This document shows, one piece after another, positions 1 through 11,550 of a DNA stretch of 64,000 nt. A model generated the notes under the pieces. The model saw only the letters and a program-made list of their open reading frames with translations. It did not search any database and was not told the origin of the DNA. Made by a program: the position numbers and the translations under genes. Each line of letters begins with the position of its first letter. Position 1 is the first letter of the stretch. The stretch is taken from NCBI GenBank assembly GCA_022606135.1, contig JABYQN010000002.1, positions 2,170,001 through 2,234,000 of the forward strand. The letters run 5' to 3'. Source of the DNA: Fomes fomentarius (Eukaryota > Basidiomycota > Agaricomycetes > Polyporales > Polyporaceae).

Positions 1-475
1 CGAAGTGCAACGTACCATGGTGGTAAGAGCGGTATGTGGGGACAGGCGTGGAGGTCGTGAGTCGTGAGTAGTCGTGCAGTGTGGTGTCCAGTGGGGAAAA
101 TGCATATATAGCGGAACCAAATGATGACGTCGATACGAACAGCCAGGTCGGCCCCACAGCGTCTACTTCCTACCGCTCTGGAGCAGCCAATGTGCCTGTT
201 CCTACCGCCCTAATGCGTGACATACCTTCAAGACTCGGGATAGAGCGACGAGAGGGAACAGGACGAAGTCGAGTAGACTGCCAGTGCCACTGCCAGCAGC
301 AGTCTGAGCGGGCGGCTAGCCTCGGCAAAGTCCGGCCCTGCGTAGTGCACAATGGCAGGGATGCTCCAGGCAACGTCTGGCATGGACTCTGCTCTACCAT
401 ACCCTACCATCTCCACTGCATCTCACCCTGCCGACTTTGCAGACATTCTGGCTTAACCTTTGCACCGTGACAGAC
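1..475. other. 5' flank of GOS1, no recognised gene
   Basis: This stretch precedes the GOS1 start codon. Open frames occur on both strands, but none begins with a convincing ATG or resembles a known protein. It presumably holds the GOS1 promoter and leader. I see no clear TATA box near the start codon. Confidence 0.4.
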
Positions 476-1680
476 ATGTCAACCTACGATTCTTTGCACA
501 GGCAATGCCGTACCCTTGAAGCCCTCTTCGACACCAAGCTTACCGCCTATGCTCGCCTCGCTTCCTCCATAACGCGCAATCACGAAGACCTCGAGGCCGG
601 CGGCTCGGGAGAGCGATGGAGAGACCTTGAGCATGAAGTAGATGAACTGCTTGAGAAGGTACGCCACCTCCTACCCGATGCACTTGCTTGCATACAGAAC
701 TTAGCAGGAGTAATGCATACCAGCTACAAGAGATCAACGACCAATTGTCCGCGCTCTCTACCGATACTGAGAACCCGCCGTCACAATCCATGCTTCGCGC
801 AATCCAGAGACACAGGGAAGTATATCTCGACTACGCGCGCGAGCTTAGACGAACGAAGGTATGAGCCGCGTGTACACAGACGTCATCCATCAACCGAACG
901 TGTTTAACACTCTATCTTTCTAGGGCAATGCGAAGACGGCCCTCGACCAAGCTAACCTCCTCAGCGGGGTCCGGAACGATATCGAGTGCGTCTTGCTATG
1001 CAGTTGTCAATCCGTAACCATCCAACCCACATGTTCCGCCGCAGTGCATACAAGTCCACCGCTGCGGACTCATTACTTGCTGAGCGGGGCCGGATTGATA
1101 GTTCGCATCGAATGACAGATGACATGATCGCGTACGCCTCTTTCTACACTCTTCGCATACCGTACCACACAACCTGCGTGTGCCTGTCATCTTCTGACTG
1201 TTATCTCGGAGTCCACCGCCCGTTGCTCACGCTTCCGCCACCCACACAGGCAAGCGTACGAGACGCGGTCCGAGTTCGGTCGCCAACGGACAACGATATC
1301 GGGGATCAATGCACGCATGCAGGGTGTACTTAGTAGGTCCCACAATTATCCGGTTGCTTCACAACCATGAAATCTGACTGTGTATTTGTCAATGCTCACA
1401 CCAATATTCCGTGGTCTTCGGCTCTGCTTCTATCTCTCGTGTCATTATTGCATCCATTCCCATACTGGCCGCGCTATGCACTCGACATTCGCACATCCTA
1501 CCGATCCTTCCATAACGTCCTGCCGCGCCCTCGCTTCTCACCTGGTTCTGGTTCACAGGTTCAATGCCTGGTATCAGCAATCTCTTGTCGATGATCAAGA
1601 CGCGCCGGCGCAGGGACGCTGTTATAATCGGCTGCGTCATTGGCGTGTGCACCGTCCTGCTGCTCATGTATGTGTTCTGA
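476..1680 (+). CDS. GOS1: Golgi SNARE Gos1 (GOSR1/GS28 family), six exons
   Basis: Predicted Qb-SNARE of the Golgi that acts in vesicle fusion within and to the Golgi, based on family knowledge. Exons read as 476-658, 724-858, 924-985, 1045-1131, 1250-1332 and 1559-1680, giving 223 aa. The N-terminus MSTYDSLHRQCRTLE starts the regulatory helical region. The SNARE motif lies around residues 140-195 and contains GRQRT, whose Q is the likely zero-layer glutamine. The C-terminus has an RRRRD basic patch followed by a tail-anchor segment (VIIGCVIGVCTVLLLMYVF) that ends exactly at the stop, as expected for a tail-anchored SNARE. The ATG at 476 was chosen because the conserved N-terminus begins there. 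The last intron is 227 nt, longer than the others. It is convergent with the scn1-like gene. Confidence 0.93.
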
Positions 1681-2003
1681 TCCTGCGCGCTGGATGGCTG
1701 GCTCCACAACCGTTTCCATCTGTACTCTATGTGGATTGCGATAATTGAACAATCTCATTGGGTTCGAATTTGCACAATCTATCGCGTCCAGACCGTGCCA
1801 CGCCGCGGGAGTGATTATAACGGCACGCCCGACAGGCCCGTCGGCCGAGTATTGGCGGGTATTCTTGTCCGCCTGGCCACAAACAGCTCCCACCATCACA
1901 ATCGTGGAGCGGATTGGTCGATATTTTTGGACATCGTGTACATACAACAGTCATCCACAACATAGATGGCCAATGGGACATCGCGCGCGCACGCCGCCGC
2001 CAA
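1681..2003. other. Convergent intergenic gap
   Basis: This gap between the stop codons of GOS1 and the scn1-like gene is where both 3' UTRs must lie. I see no gene in it. Confidence 0.5.
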
Positions 2004-3823
2004 TCATAGCCTCTCGTCTCCGCCGTCGCTCTCATCCGCCTCCCAGTCCTCAATAGCCCTCTGGCGGCGCTCCTTCCGCCTCACGTAAGGCTTATGCCCT
2101 CCGCGCTCGAACAGCTTCCAATTCTCTTCGAGCCTGCGGACTGCGCCCCAGGTGGCCCCCTCGGGGGTCTCGGATTCGGAATTGGGAACCCACCGGTCCT
2201 CGACCGGCCATTTCTTGACGCCGGCGACGGAGCAGAGCATGTTCCAAGTGTACGGCGCGGAGTAGCGGAGGTCGTGGAAGTCGGACTCGACGAGGATCCG
2301 GTCGGGGGCACAGGCGGAGATGAGGTCTTTGTGTGCCGGGGAGCGCGCGTTGATCGCCGTCGAGAGGGAGAGGAAGGCGTTTGGATGTCTTTTCTGCATG
2401 TTTGTGTTGGAATGGGTTGTGGGACAGTTGGAGAGTTGCGAATGTAACCGGTATGTGGTATGGCAGGGTGTCGGACAGCACAGCATACGGCCGGACATAC
2501 AATCGTGCATGCATTGGGTGGCGCCAGCGGATCACGGAGCGCGGCATATAACGTGGGTGAACGGGTAGATGTCATGGCGTTGGACAGGTTAGAAGGGCGT
2601 TGTCGTTCATTGCGTCAGGAACGTGGTCATCGTGGGTGTGGTGTGTGGTTCCAGGTGTCGAGATGCAGCAGAGGAGCATCCAACGTCGAGTTTCAAGTGT
2701 CGGGCGTCGTCAGCGTCGTCAGCGTTTCAGATCCCGGGTCCGAGTGCACAGTCCCAGACACATACATACAGTACATCTGTCAGCGGAGCCCACACTGGAG
2801 ACAGCAGGGACGGATCTGAGACACACGCACCGCGATCTCCTTCCACGTCTGTGCGCTGAGGCCGCAACTGTGCAGGTCCACGCTGATCTTCAGCCACGCC
2901 GCGCCATGCTTCGCGAGCATCCTGTCGAGCACCTCCCGCGTCGCCTGCTGGCACTTCACGCTGTGCAAGCTGACGTTCCGCCCGAGCTCCACCGCGACGC
3001 CGAGCTGCGCCTCCAGCACCCTCAGCTGGTGCTCGAGCGGGATCGTGAACGGAGACAGCTCGCGTGGCGGGCCCTCCGACTCGCGCTGACTCTCGGCGTG
3101 CGCGGAGTAGGGCGGGTCCGTGGGGTGCGCGAACGGCACACGACAGGCGCGGTCGAGGCCTACCTCACCGAGCATCGCGTTTGGGAACGCTGCGAGACTG
3201 TCCCGGACATCGGTGAGGACCTCGGCGAGCGGGGCGGGCTCAGGTAGGTAAGGGAGGAGCCGATCGAATGCGCTGATCAGGTCGGCTTTGGGAGGAGGAT
3301 GCGCCGGGAGGAAGAGGGACCGATAGTGTGCCTCTTTCGAGGAGATGGGCTCCAGGGAGATCCAGTGCGAGAACCAGGGGTGGTAGCCTGCAGAGCGCGT
3401 CAATGCACACTCGAAAGTAGCGCAGATCCATGAGAAAAGAGGGAGCACACAGAGCGATCAGCGTAATGCCAGAACCGAGGTTCTCTCCACAATACTGCTC
3501 AAAGGGTGCAGTATCGGGCACGAATTATGGAGTGAACACCAACCGAAGCAGGGGATGACCTTGTCGGGGTGGGCACGCGCCAGGTCCGCGACCAGCTTCT
3601 GGTCGCTGCGCCGGGTCGCCATTGCGCATACGCGGACAGCCATTTCGTCCGCGACCGTGTGGGTCATCGTCATATCGGAGTCGGTTGGATGGCAATGGAC
3701 GTCGATAACATGCTCGAGTACCGCGCGAGGCACGCTGTCCACCGCAGCCTGCAGATCATCCGGGACCGCCGACGGCGGAGGAGTGCTCGCATTCCTCCGT
3801 GGAGGTTCGCTAAAGCTGGCCAT
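2004..3823 (-). CDS. scn1: TatD-family metallohydrolase, Scn1-like (Cut9-interacting)
   Basis: A TatD-type metal-dependent hydrolase with a TIM-barrel fold. Exons 3823-3544, 3387-2831 and 2393-2004 give 408 aa. Metal-site motifs appear in the expected order: HCH near residue 43 (VIDVHCHPTDSD), GEVGLD in the middle, SLHS and LHSCG, and ESDFHD near the C-terminus. The overall pattern fits the fungal Scn1 group, named after S. pombe scn1, better than bacterial TatD because of the long insert before GEVGLD and the basic C-terminal tail (VRRKERRQR). The physiological substrate is not known from sequence; the family includes 3'-5' exonucleases. Intron 2 (2394-2830) is 437 nt, far longer than the neighbouring introns. 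The start at 3823 is the first ATG of the open exon. Confidence 0.9.
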
Positions 3824-4455
3824 ATCTGTCAGAGAACCAGAAATCAGGGTAGATCGCTGCTCGCTGCACAGGTGTGCGTGTACGTTGCCGCTGAGCTTGC
3901 CGTTTGGAGAACGTAAGTATGAGAGATCTGCGGTATTTGACTGATATCAGTGGGATTATCAACGAAGGCGGTGCGTTGGGCAGGCACACCGTTCGTAATG
4001 GTTGTTGGGCACGCAAGCTAAGTAGGGAAGTTTGAGGAGGTCAGATCGCAGGCGGGGACAGGCGATTGCGGTAAGTATGATGACGGAGTTGAGCGTATTT
4101 GATGCAGTATATGTAGCCGGGAGCTGGTGGCTTGGGTGGTACGGAAGCGGATCAGCTCCCGTAAATCCGTAAGTTGGAGGAATACTTGGTTTGCGGAGAA
4201 AGTGGGTCCAAGTTCCAGCCTCGCGGGGGGCGCGTAAAGCGTTTGAGGCGCTTGAGACGGTGAAAATCAACAAGAAGTCACTCGGCGCCCTCATAGAGAC
4301 ATTGATTCAAGTTAGCAACAGCAATGCAATCAATGTCAGATGAAAGCATCCATGGTTGTACAGCGATTATGCATGTTACGCGTTCATCATTCAAGTTCTA
4401 GGTATTATGTATACATCAGCTGTCGTGCATTGCCACGGCGCTTCAAGTTCATGTT
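3824..4455. other. Intergenic, upstream of the scn1-like gene
   Basis: About 630 nt between the scn1-like start codon and the stop of the next minus-strand gene. Short overlapping open frames exist on the minus strand, but none resembles a protein family. It should hold the scn1 promoter and the 3' UTR of the small conserved gene. Confidence 0.4.
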
Positions 4456-5010
4456 TCATCCTATGTGAGTTACTCTGTCCGAACTCTCGCCCTCTGCCTG
4501 TCTCTCGGCCTTTTTGGTCCCTTCAGGGGCCGTCGTAGCAGCTTGGATATGTTCATTTTCATCCGGGCCCTTGCCCTTTGCTTTCTGCGCTGGCTGGAAA
4601 GGGTTGGGCTGGATATCAGGAGGGTGAGGTGTTGTTATACAGAGTGTAAGGCAGACTAGTGTGCACTTACATCGTTCTCTATCTCCTTCTTCTTGAGCTC
4701 GCCAGTGCGGAGATCGTGCCCGTGCTGTACTAAGTCAGGTTTGCGGAGGATCTTTCCCTTCACTTCCTCCTTGAATCCTACGATTTTATCCTCTCCGCTC
4801 TACAAGAGAAAGATGGGGTTTTGAGCATACTACCGAACGGAATCATTGTTGTGAACGTACCGCTCCCTTCCCGTAATCGGGGCCGAGGCCCACTGCGCCT
4901 GCATGCCTCTGAGGTGGGTAGGATTCGTTGTTTCCGGCGCCGCTGTCTTCGCTTTGCGGGGAAGTCGACGAGGGAGAGCGTGCGGGTGAGTTTGAGTCGA
5001 CGGAGGCCAT
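4456..5010 (-). CDS. Small conserved fungal protein of unknown function
   Basis: A three-exon minus-strand gene. Exon 1 runs from the ATG at 5010 (MASVDSNSPARSPSS) to a GTACGT donor near 4861. Exon 2 (about 4803-4669) encodes a highly charged module with GFKEEVKGKILRKPDLV and HGHDLRTGELKKKE. Exon 3 (about 4609-4456) encodes a hydrophilic Ala/Glu/Lys-rich tail. The product is about 145 aa with no signal peptide or membrane segment. The middle module resembles a recurrent motif of small soluble fungal proteins (K-I-x-G-x-x-x-E-x-x-K-G-K). I do not know a function; CsbD-like stress proteins share a vaguely similar motif, but I would not assign it. An ATG at 5055 is also in frame. It is divergent from TRM5. 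Confidence 0.7.
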
Positions 5011-5538
5011 GTCTGAAACGAGTATGTGGATGTTTAGGGGAGAATGGGCGTACACAGGAAAGCTTGCGACACATCCTTATATTTGACTGTGTGATAATTA
5101 TGACGCAGGCGTAAGGTTGTTGGTGCGAGTGGGATGCCATGACGTCGGTGCGAGTGCAAGTGAGTATGACATCATGAACTGCAACAGTGAGCGGCCCCGA
5201 CACGTCCGGTGCCGTTAGACGAGCTTTAAGTTTGAAGCTGTGGGTCACGGGCTGCGATACAAGTCTCGAATACAGTAACACGAAGTCATCAGTTCCAGAA
5301 GCTCAGAACAAACCGTATGTCGTTGTTTACATAGCTCAAGCGCCCGCAGCTGTGTATTTTGTCGAACTCTTCGACAATTCGCCAGATGCGCATCTTGAGC
5401 GCTTGAGCGTCCAAAGGCCATTGACCATTGACCATCATCCGGACCATCTCCCACTCTCAACTTATTGCTCGTCTACCTGCATCTCTCCCTCCCGTCTGTT
5501 CTGTCCATTCTAGATCTGTTGGTATACACGGTCGGTTC
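5011..5538. promoter_or_regulatory. Divergent promoter region, small conserved gene / TRM5
   Basis: About 530 nt separate two start codons on opposite strands, so both promoters must lie here. The last 100 nt before TRM5 are pyrimidine-rich (around 5440-5515), a common feature near fungal transcription starts. I see no strong TATA box. Confidence 0.5.
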
Positions 5539-7379
5539 ATGATCGCACGGTTCGCACCTAGAGACACTCGACGATTGATCACCACCGTCACGACCGCTGT
5601 TCACAGCATCATGTCCGAAGGTATCAGTCGACATCTGGTCCTCCCAAAAAGGGCGGGCTTCGGAGTTCGCGATGGCAAACTGGACAAAGACGCGTTTCGC
5701 AAGGTCATCCCTACCCTCGCTGCGAAAGTCGCTCCAGAGAAGGCGGGAGTGCTGCTTCAGTCTCCAGCCCTGAAGAGGTACGTCGGTCAGCAGCTATCTA
5801 GTGTCGTTGTAGAAGATCCGATGGCGTGCCTGCCAGATCCCTCATTGATGTGCCAAAAGTGAAGAGCGTGGCACGAGGACCTGGTCAAGAAAGGCTGGTG
5901 TTGTTGAAGTACTCAGACCAAGGTGCACCCCGTTACTCTTCTTCTCGCGCGTCTGCCGACTGAACAGGACGTAAGCTAGCTGAGCTGAGTCCGGAAGCCT
6001 TGGACTTCCTTCGCTCGCAGTCCGCTGATCTGGTCTCACACGAGCTCGTGTTTGACTACGACTACTGGAGCGCTGGCACGTACGTCGTCATGTCAGCGGG
6101 TATTCCTATTCACGGGTGCTTTAGATGAGGTCATCCACGCGATACTGCCAGAGGAGCTCGAGGCAGGGGCACCGTCTGGCTTTGCTGTGGTCGGACATAT
6201 CGGTGTGTATGAACCACGCCTTCCTTTCCCGCTGTGTCCTCAAAATGTGACCTCAATTAGCGCATATGAACCTACGACCAGAATATCTGCCGTACAAGCA
6301 CATCATTGGTCAGATTGTCCTCGACGTACGTCCCATGTTCAAAAAACTCTGCGCAAGCCTCACAATCCATAGAAAAACCCATTTGTAAGAACGGTGGTGA
6401 ACAAATTAGACAATATAGTCGACCAATTCCGTGTCTTCAAGATGGAGCTTCTGGCGGGAGATGCGGACTTCGTTGTCACACAGGTATGGCAACCCATATG
6501 GAACACTGCGTTAAACTGACTGTGTCAGTCCGAGAACGACTGCCGCTTTACGTTTGACTTCCGGGAGGTATACTGGAATTCGAGGCTGCACCATGAGCAC
6601 GAGAGGCTGATCGACAAGTTCACGCCCGAAGAAGTCATCGCGGATGTCTTTGCTGGTGTCGGTCCCTTCGCGATACCTGCAGCTAAGAAGGGGTGTGGGG
6701 TGCTTGCGAACGATCTCAATCCTTCCAGTTATAAATACCTGACTCAGAACCTATCCGATAACAGGGTACGTTGCGATGCTGGGTCTTATCATCAATGCTG
6801 TGATCATCTATAGGTTGGATCGCTGGTGCGACCTTTCTGCGAAGACGGCCGCGAATTTATCCGCAATGCGTTCAACCGAGCATGGGACGAGCCTCTGGCA
6901 CCGGTTCCCCAACGCAAGCTTCGAAGAACGGAGATAAAAGAGATTCGCGCGGGCGAACGCGCTGCTCCTCCCCGTGGCCCTCAACGACCTCGTATCAATC
7001 ACTTTGTCATGAATTTGCCAGATACGGCCATCCTGTTCTTGGATGCCTTCCGAGGCGTGCTCTCTCGTGCGAACGCGGGCGATCGGGATTTGAGCGGGCT
7101 TTACAACGAGGCATCGATGCCCATGATTCACACTCACTGCTTCACTCGGGAGCTTGAGCCGGCGAGAGCTGAAGCGGATATACGCCAGGTGAGAGTGGTA
7201 AACACATGGATCCATTTGCCGCATTGATCGGGGCATGAACATTTCAGCGGGTGGAAGAGAAACTTGGACACCCGGTCGGCGCAAGTACCGAGTTTCACTG
7301 GGTGAGGTCTGTCGCGCCGCAGAAGGAGATGTACTGCGTCAGCTTCAGACTTCCATATGCCGCCGCGTATGCGTCTTGA
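5539..7379 (+). CDS. TRM5: tRNA (guanine37-N1)-methyltransferase Trm5
   Basis: Class I SAM-dependent enzyme that makes m1G37 next to the anticodon, which prevents +1 frameshifting (family knowledge). The multi-exon frame contains the N-terminal D1 region, then [25 protein letters not shown], the SAM-binding motif [17 protein letters not shown], then LANDLNP and the active-site NLPDTA element ([16 protein letters not shown]). It ends at 7379 with the conserved FRLPYA element. The ATG at 5539 adds an Arg/Thr-rich, acid-free stretch ([19 protein letters not shown]) that looks like a mitochondrial presequence. The ATG at 5611 (MSEGIS) would give a cytosolic form. Dual localisation of Trm5 is known in yeast, so both starts may be used. 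Confidence 0.93.
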
Positions 7380-7695
7380 AGCTATCACTGTGCAGTAAGA
7401 TTACGGACGGATGCAGCCTGTGGGAGCCGAGGAGTTTGCGGGGATGGGAGTTGTTGGCGGCTGAGGCGCTTAGTCAGCATTGTAGTGTTGTCAGAAAAGA
7501 TGAAGGAGACGCGGACGCCAACTCATCATTACCCCGCCCCTGCCCGCCTGTGCTGCCTTCGTCTCCGGCCTTGCTCTGGCTATAGAGTACTCTACTGTCT
7601 CTCGTTATAGAGCTCCTTTCCCCTCGCCATCCTCTAGAGCGACTATACCCGGTCACGTTCTCTAATTCTAGACCTCTGCTCTCACACAACTCAAT
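7380..7695. promoter_or_regulatory. Promoter region of the aspartate/glutamate carrier gene
   Basis: About 315 nt between the TRM5 stop and the next start on the same strand. The 3' half is rich in C and T (7585-7690), typical of a fungal core promoter and leader. No clear TATA box is visible. Confidence 0.4.
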
Positions 7696-10600
7696 ATGTT
7701 TCCCCTGAACCTTCCTCGCATTTTCCCGACCGTCCATGCCGACGCCAGCGAAGCCCCGCCTTCTCGTACTGCTTCTGCTATTAACACTGTAAAAAGCGCT
7801 ATCTCAGTCCCGCAGAGCGAACTCACGCGATGGAGGAGGACGTTCGATGCGAACGCTCAGACAGAGGTCAACAGTCAGAAGTGCGTATTATCTCCGCAAC
7901 ACCCCAGCTCAGCGGGCAGAGGGATTGACTACCATCTCCGCGCGTGTGCGCTAGGTTCTTGAACTCTGACCAGTTCGTGAATGCCATCGCACCGAAGGGC
8001 GACCTGAGCAGGATCGGCCGCGCGCAGTTCGCGACGCTCTTCCGCGTCGCAGACGCGAACAAGCGTGGGCTGGTGTCCTGGGATGACTTTGTGGTGTTTG
8101 AGACCATCTTGAAACGGCCGGATGCGGACTACTGGATAGCGTTCCAATACTTTGACGTGTACGCCAAATTCCATTCATGTTCATCATCTCGAGCGGAGTG
8201 TCACATGCATTTGCGTGCCGTGCGCACCACCTTGTTTGCTGTTGCAGAGACGAGTCTGGCACGATCTCGTACGATGAGTTCAAGAACGTGTTCAACGCGA
8301 ACATTGGCCCTGATGCGATCCCGTTCGACTTTGACTGGTACGCATACATTCATTCCTTGAGCGGTCTGTGGAATGTTTGTACTGAGTCGCGTGGGTGGGT
8401 GGGTAGCGATTGGGTCAAGTTGTACCTCGGCAAGAAGAACGGCGCGCACGTCATGGGATGTATGTTGCTCTCAGCGTGCTGTTGCAACGGACGGGATGAC
8501 TTACGTGCGGGGCAGACAACGAGTTCACCCAGTTGATGAAGGGGCTCCAGGGTGAGAGGCTCCGCCAGGCTTTCAAATATCTAGACAAGGATCAGGACGG
8601 ATACATTCGCCCGGAGCAGTTCAAGAAGATCATCCTAGTGCGTCCGTCCGTCGTTGAGATCTTCCCCACTCTTCATGTGTCTGTGTGTAGGACATTGCTG
8701 GCCACAAACTGTCCGATGCCGTCATAGAGCGACTCCCGACTTTGACTACCCTGAGCCCCGGAGGCCGTATATCCTACTCAGAAGTCAATGCATTCCACAA
8801 CGTCATTAGAGGTGCGTGTAGGTCGCATCGACCTGTAGATATCTGGCTGACTGTGTTGTACAGAGATGGATATGGTAGAGCGGTGCGTAGCACGATAGAT
8901 AGCGAGGTCGCGTGGCATCTCATCCCCCACCCAGCATTATTCGCGAGGCTACGTCAAAGTCCAAGGATGGTCGTATCGACCAATCTGATTTCCTTAACCA
9001 CTGCGTCTCGAGCACACGCTACTCGTTGTTCACCCCGATGGAGGCGTCCATCATCTTCCACTTCGCAGGAAGGGGCAACAGCTCGCAGCGCCTCTCCTTG
9101 CTCGACTTCGCGCAATTGTTGGATCCGCGCTGGAAGGCACCTTCGGAATCGGTGGAGGTGAAGCCCGCTCCGACCTTCACATCGGTTTTTCACCAGTTCG
9201 CCCACTCCGCATACAACTTTGGTCTTGGAGGTCAGTACGACACATAACATACTCATGTCAGTGTCACTCACCTCCTGTCACCGCTGACAGGACTCGCCGG
9301 CGGTTTTGGAGCAACGATTGTGTATCCTATCGATCTTGGTGCGTATTTTAAATACTCTATGCTGTGAGCTGGCGACTAACTGTCGAACAGTCAAGGTAAC
9401 TTCTGGTGTTGTGAACTCGCCATGCGTCGAGCGCTGTTAACCGTGGACCCAATGATTTTTACAGACACGGTACGTTCTTCTCTGATGGCAGATGTCGAGA
9501 AGCACCGCATCTGACATTCGATGTGTAGCATGCAGAACCAACGGAGCACGGTTGTCGGGCAGCTCCTATACAAGAACAGTATGGACTGCGTGAGAAAAGT
9601 ACTCAGGAACGAAGGCGTCGTCGGTTTCTATCGTGGCCTGGGTCCTCAGTTGATCGTGCGGTGTCTTCTCATTAATATCCGTGAGCTCGGAATACTCACG
9701 CTATTCTCATCTGCCAGGGTGTCGCGCCTGAGAAAGCTATCAAGCTTACCGTGAACGATTTCATTCGTTCGCGTGCACAAGATCCGGAGACTGGGAGAAT
9801 TACCCTGGGATGGGAGCTGGTTGCCGGTGGATCCGCCGGTGGTTGCCAAGTGGTATGTAAACCTCGAACCTCCTCGAGGCAGCCATGTTGTACGGATCCG
9901 ATCAATTGACATTTCCCACAGATCTTTACGAACCCTCTGGAAATTGTGTACGTGCTGGTCGAGCTCATCAGGATGGGATAATCAAGTGTCGGCCGCGCTG
10001 ATCGTGATCTCGGTTTTCAGCAAAATCCGTCTTCAGGTTCAAGGCGAGGCGGCCAAGATTGAGGGAGCTGTGCCAAAAGGCGCTGCCCACATCATCCGCC
10101 AGCTCGGCCTTCTTGGACTATACAAGGGCGCAAGCGCGTGTCTGTTGCGCGACATCCCGTTCTCAGCGATCTACTTCCCAGCATACTCACATTTGAAGAA
10201 GGACATCTTCAACGAAGGGTACAACGGCAAGCAGCTGTCGTTCTTCGAGACATTGGCATCTGCCGCCATTGCGTACGTTATTTGTTTCCGATCGGCTCCA
10301 TCCGCCACCGGTGATGGATGTTATATACTCGATTGATGATGCACTGACACCTGCAATACCGACACAGCGGGATGCCGGCAGCGTATTTCACGACACCCGC
10401 CGGTGAGTCCAGACGATTGCGCCGAGGGAATATGCTGATGGCTTGTCCCACGTAGATGTCGTGAAGACTCGACTTCAAGTGGAGGCGCGGAATGGTCAGA
10501 CCCACTACAAGGGCCTGACGGATGCGTTCGTGAAGATTTGTGAGCTATTTATGCCTTTCTGGGAGATCGAATCGAATGATTAACATGGGGGCGACATCCC

Positions 10601-10985
10601 ATTGATTAGATCGTGAGGAAGGCTTCAAGGCATTTTTCAAGGGTGGGCCAGCGCGTATTATCCGGAGCAGCCCGCAATTCGGGTTCACGCTGGTCGCGTA
10701 CGAGTATCTGCATAAGGCAAGTTTTGATTATGGGTATGTAAACGAGCTGGGCTGATGTAGTTGACTGGTCGCAGTTTGTGCCGGTAAGTCGGGTGAGCTT
10801 ACATGATTGGAGAGCGCGAGACACTGATTTGTGGTGGGCGATGACAGTACCCGTTCGGGCAGCAGGGGAAGGAGGTGGAGACAAGCCTGACGTCGCAACG
10901 GGAGGATATGGCGCAGGTGCGGGCGCGCAATGCGTTGCGGATCCTGCTGGACGTGCACGGGGATTTCGGGCGTCGGTCTGGGTAA
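7696..10985 (+). CDS. AGC1: Mitochondrial aspartate/glutamate carrier with EF-hands
   Basis: Inner-membrane carrier of the citrin/aralar type, exchanging aspartate for glutamate in the malate-aspartate shuttle (family knowledge). The gene is split into many exons. The N-terminal half (to about 9180) carries EF-hand segments, including [24 protein letters not shown] and [14 protein letters not shown] linker follows, then a three-repeat solute carrier domain from about 9220. Each carrier repeat shows its P-x-[DE]-x-x-[KR] signature: YPIDLVKTR, NPLEIVKIR and TPADVVKTR. Second-half motifs such as [21 protein letters not shown] and [17 protein letters not shown] are typical of this subfamily. The EF-hands face the intermembrane space in homologues, so cytosolic Ca2+ probably controls it. 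I expect roughly 690 aa. The ATG at 7696 opens the first exon. Confidence 0.93.
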
Positions 10986-11550
10986 AGCGGAGGGAGCAGG
11001 GAAGGTTGTTACTGCGTCTATTAAGTAGATCTAGAAAATGGAAGAGGGACATTGGCTGTGTCTTGGCCGTGCGCATCACGGTGGGCAGGACGAATGATGA
11101 GATGGTTGGCCAATGGGACAGGGCAGAGAGACGCCCGGCAGAGGGGCCAATGGGGCGGGGCGAGGGCGGTGGCAGAATGTCTCTAAGGAGACACGATCAC
11201 TGATGATCTTTCGGTCGTGACAGAGCATTCGGTCGCGTGTCAGTGCCCTCATATAGGGCTCGTCTCCAATTCCCGCCCTCATCCCCCTTCCTCCCGTCTT
11301 CGTTTCCGGGCTTCCTCTCCCTCCTTTTCATTCTTTTAGCGGTCAGTCGCCTGGACAGCTCCCCCATACATACTCCCTAACACTCTTTCTCTCTGCCCAG
11401 AGCGCTTCGCTTCCTGCGCAAGCTTTCCGCAACTTTTTGCCTTAGCCAACTGCTAGACAGTCTCCGACAGCGTAGACCGCTACCACTCCTTTGCAACTCA
11501 CGTATCACTTCCCGACCCGTCACGACTATCACCTGTCTTAACTGCTCAAC
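10986..11550 (+). promoter_or_regulatory. Promoter and leader of the Thr-rich secreted protein
   Basis: This 565 nt stretch holds two copies of a CCAAT element (GGCCAATGGG at 11108 and 11145, 37 nt apart). It also has a TATA-like CATATAGG at 11250-11257, then a strongly pyrimidine-rich tract (about 11275-11400), and then the ATG at 11551. This is a classic layout for a highly expressed fungal gene. Confidence 0.55.

Noticed and set aside
1740..1800. GGGTTCGAATTT, similar to a tRNA T-loop (box B)
   Set aside because: No matching acceptor stem, D-arm or anticodon arm can be folded around it.
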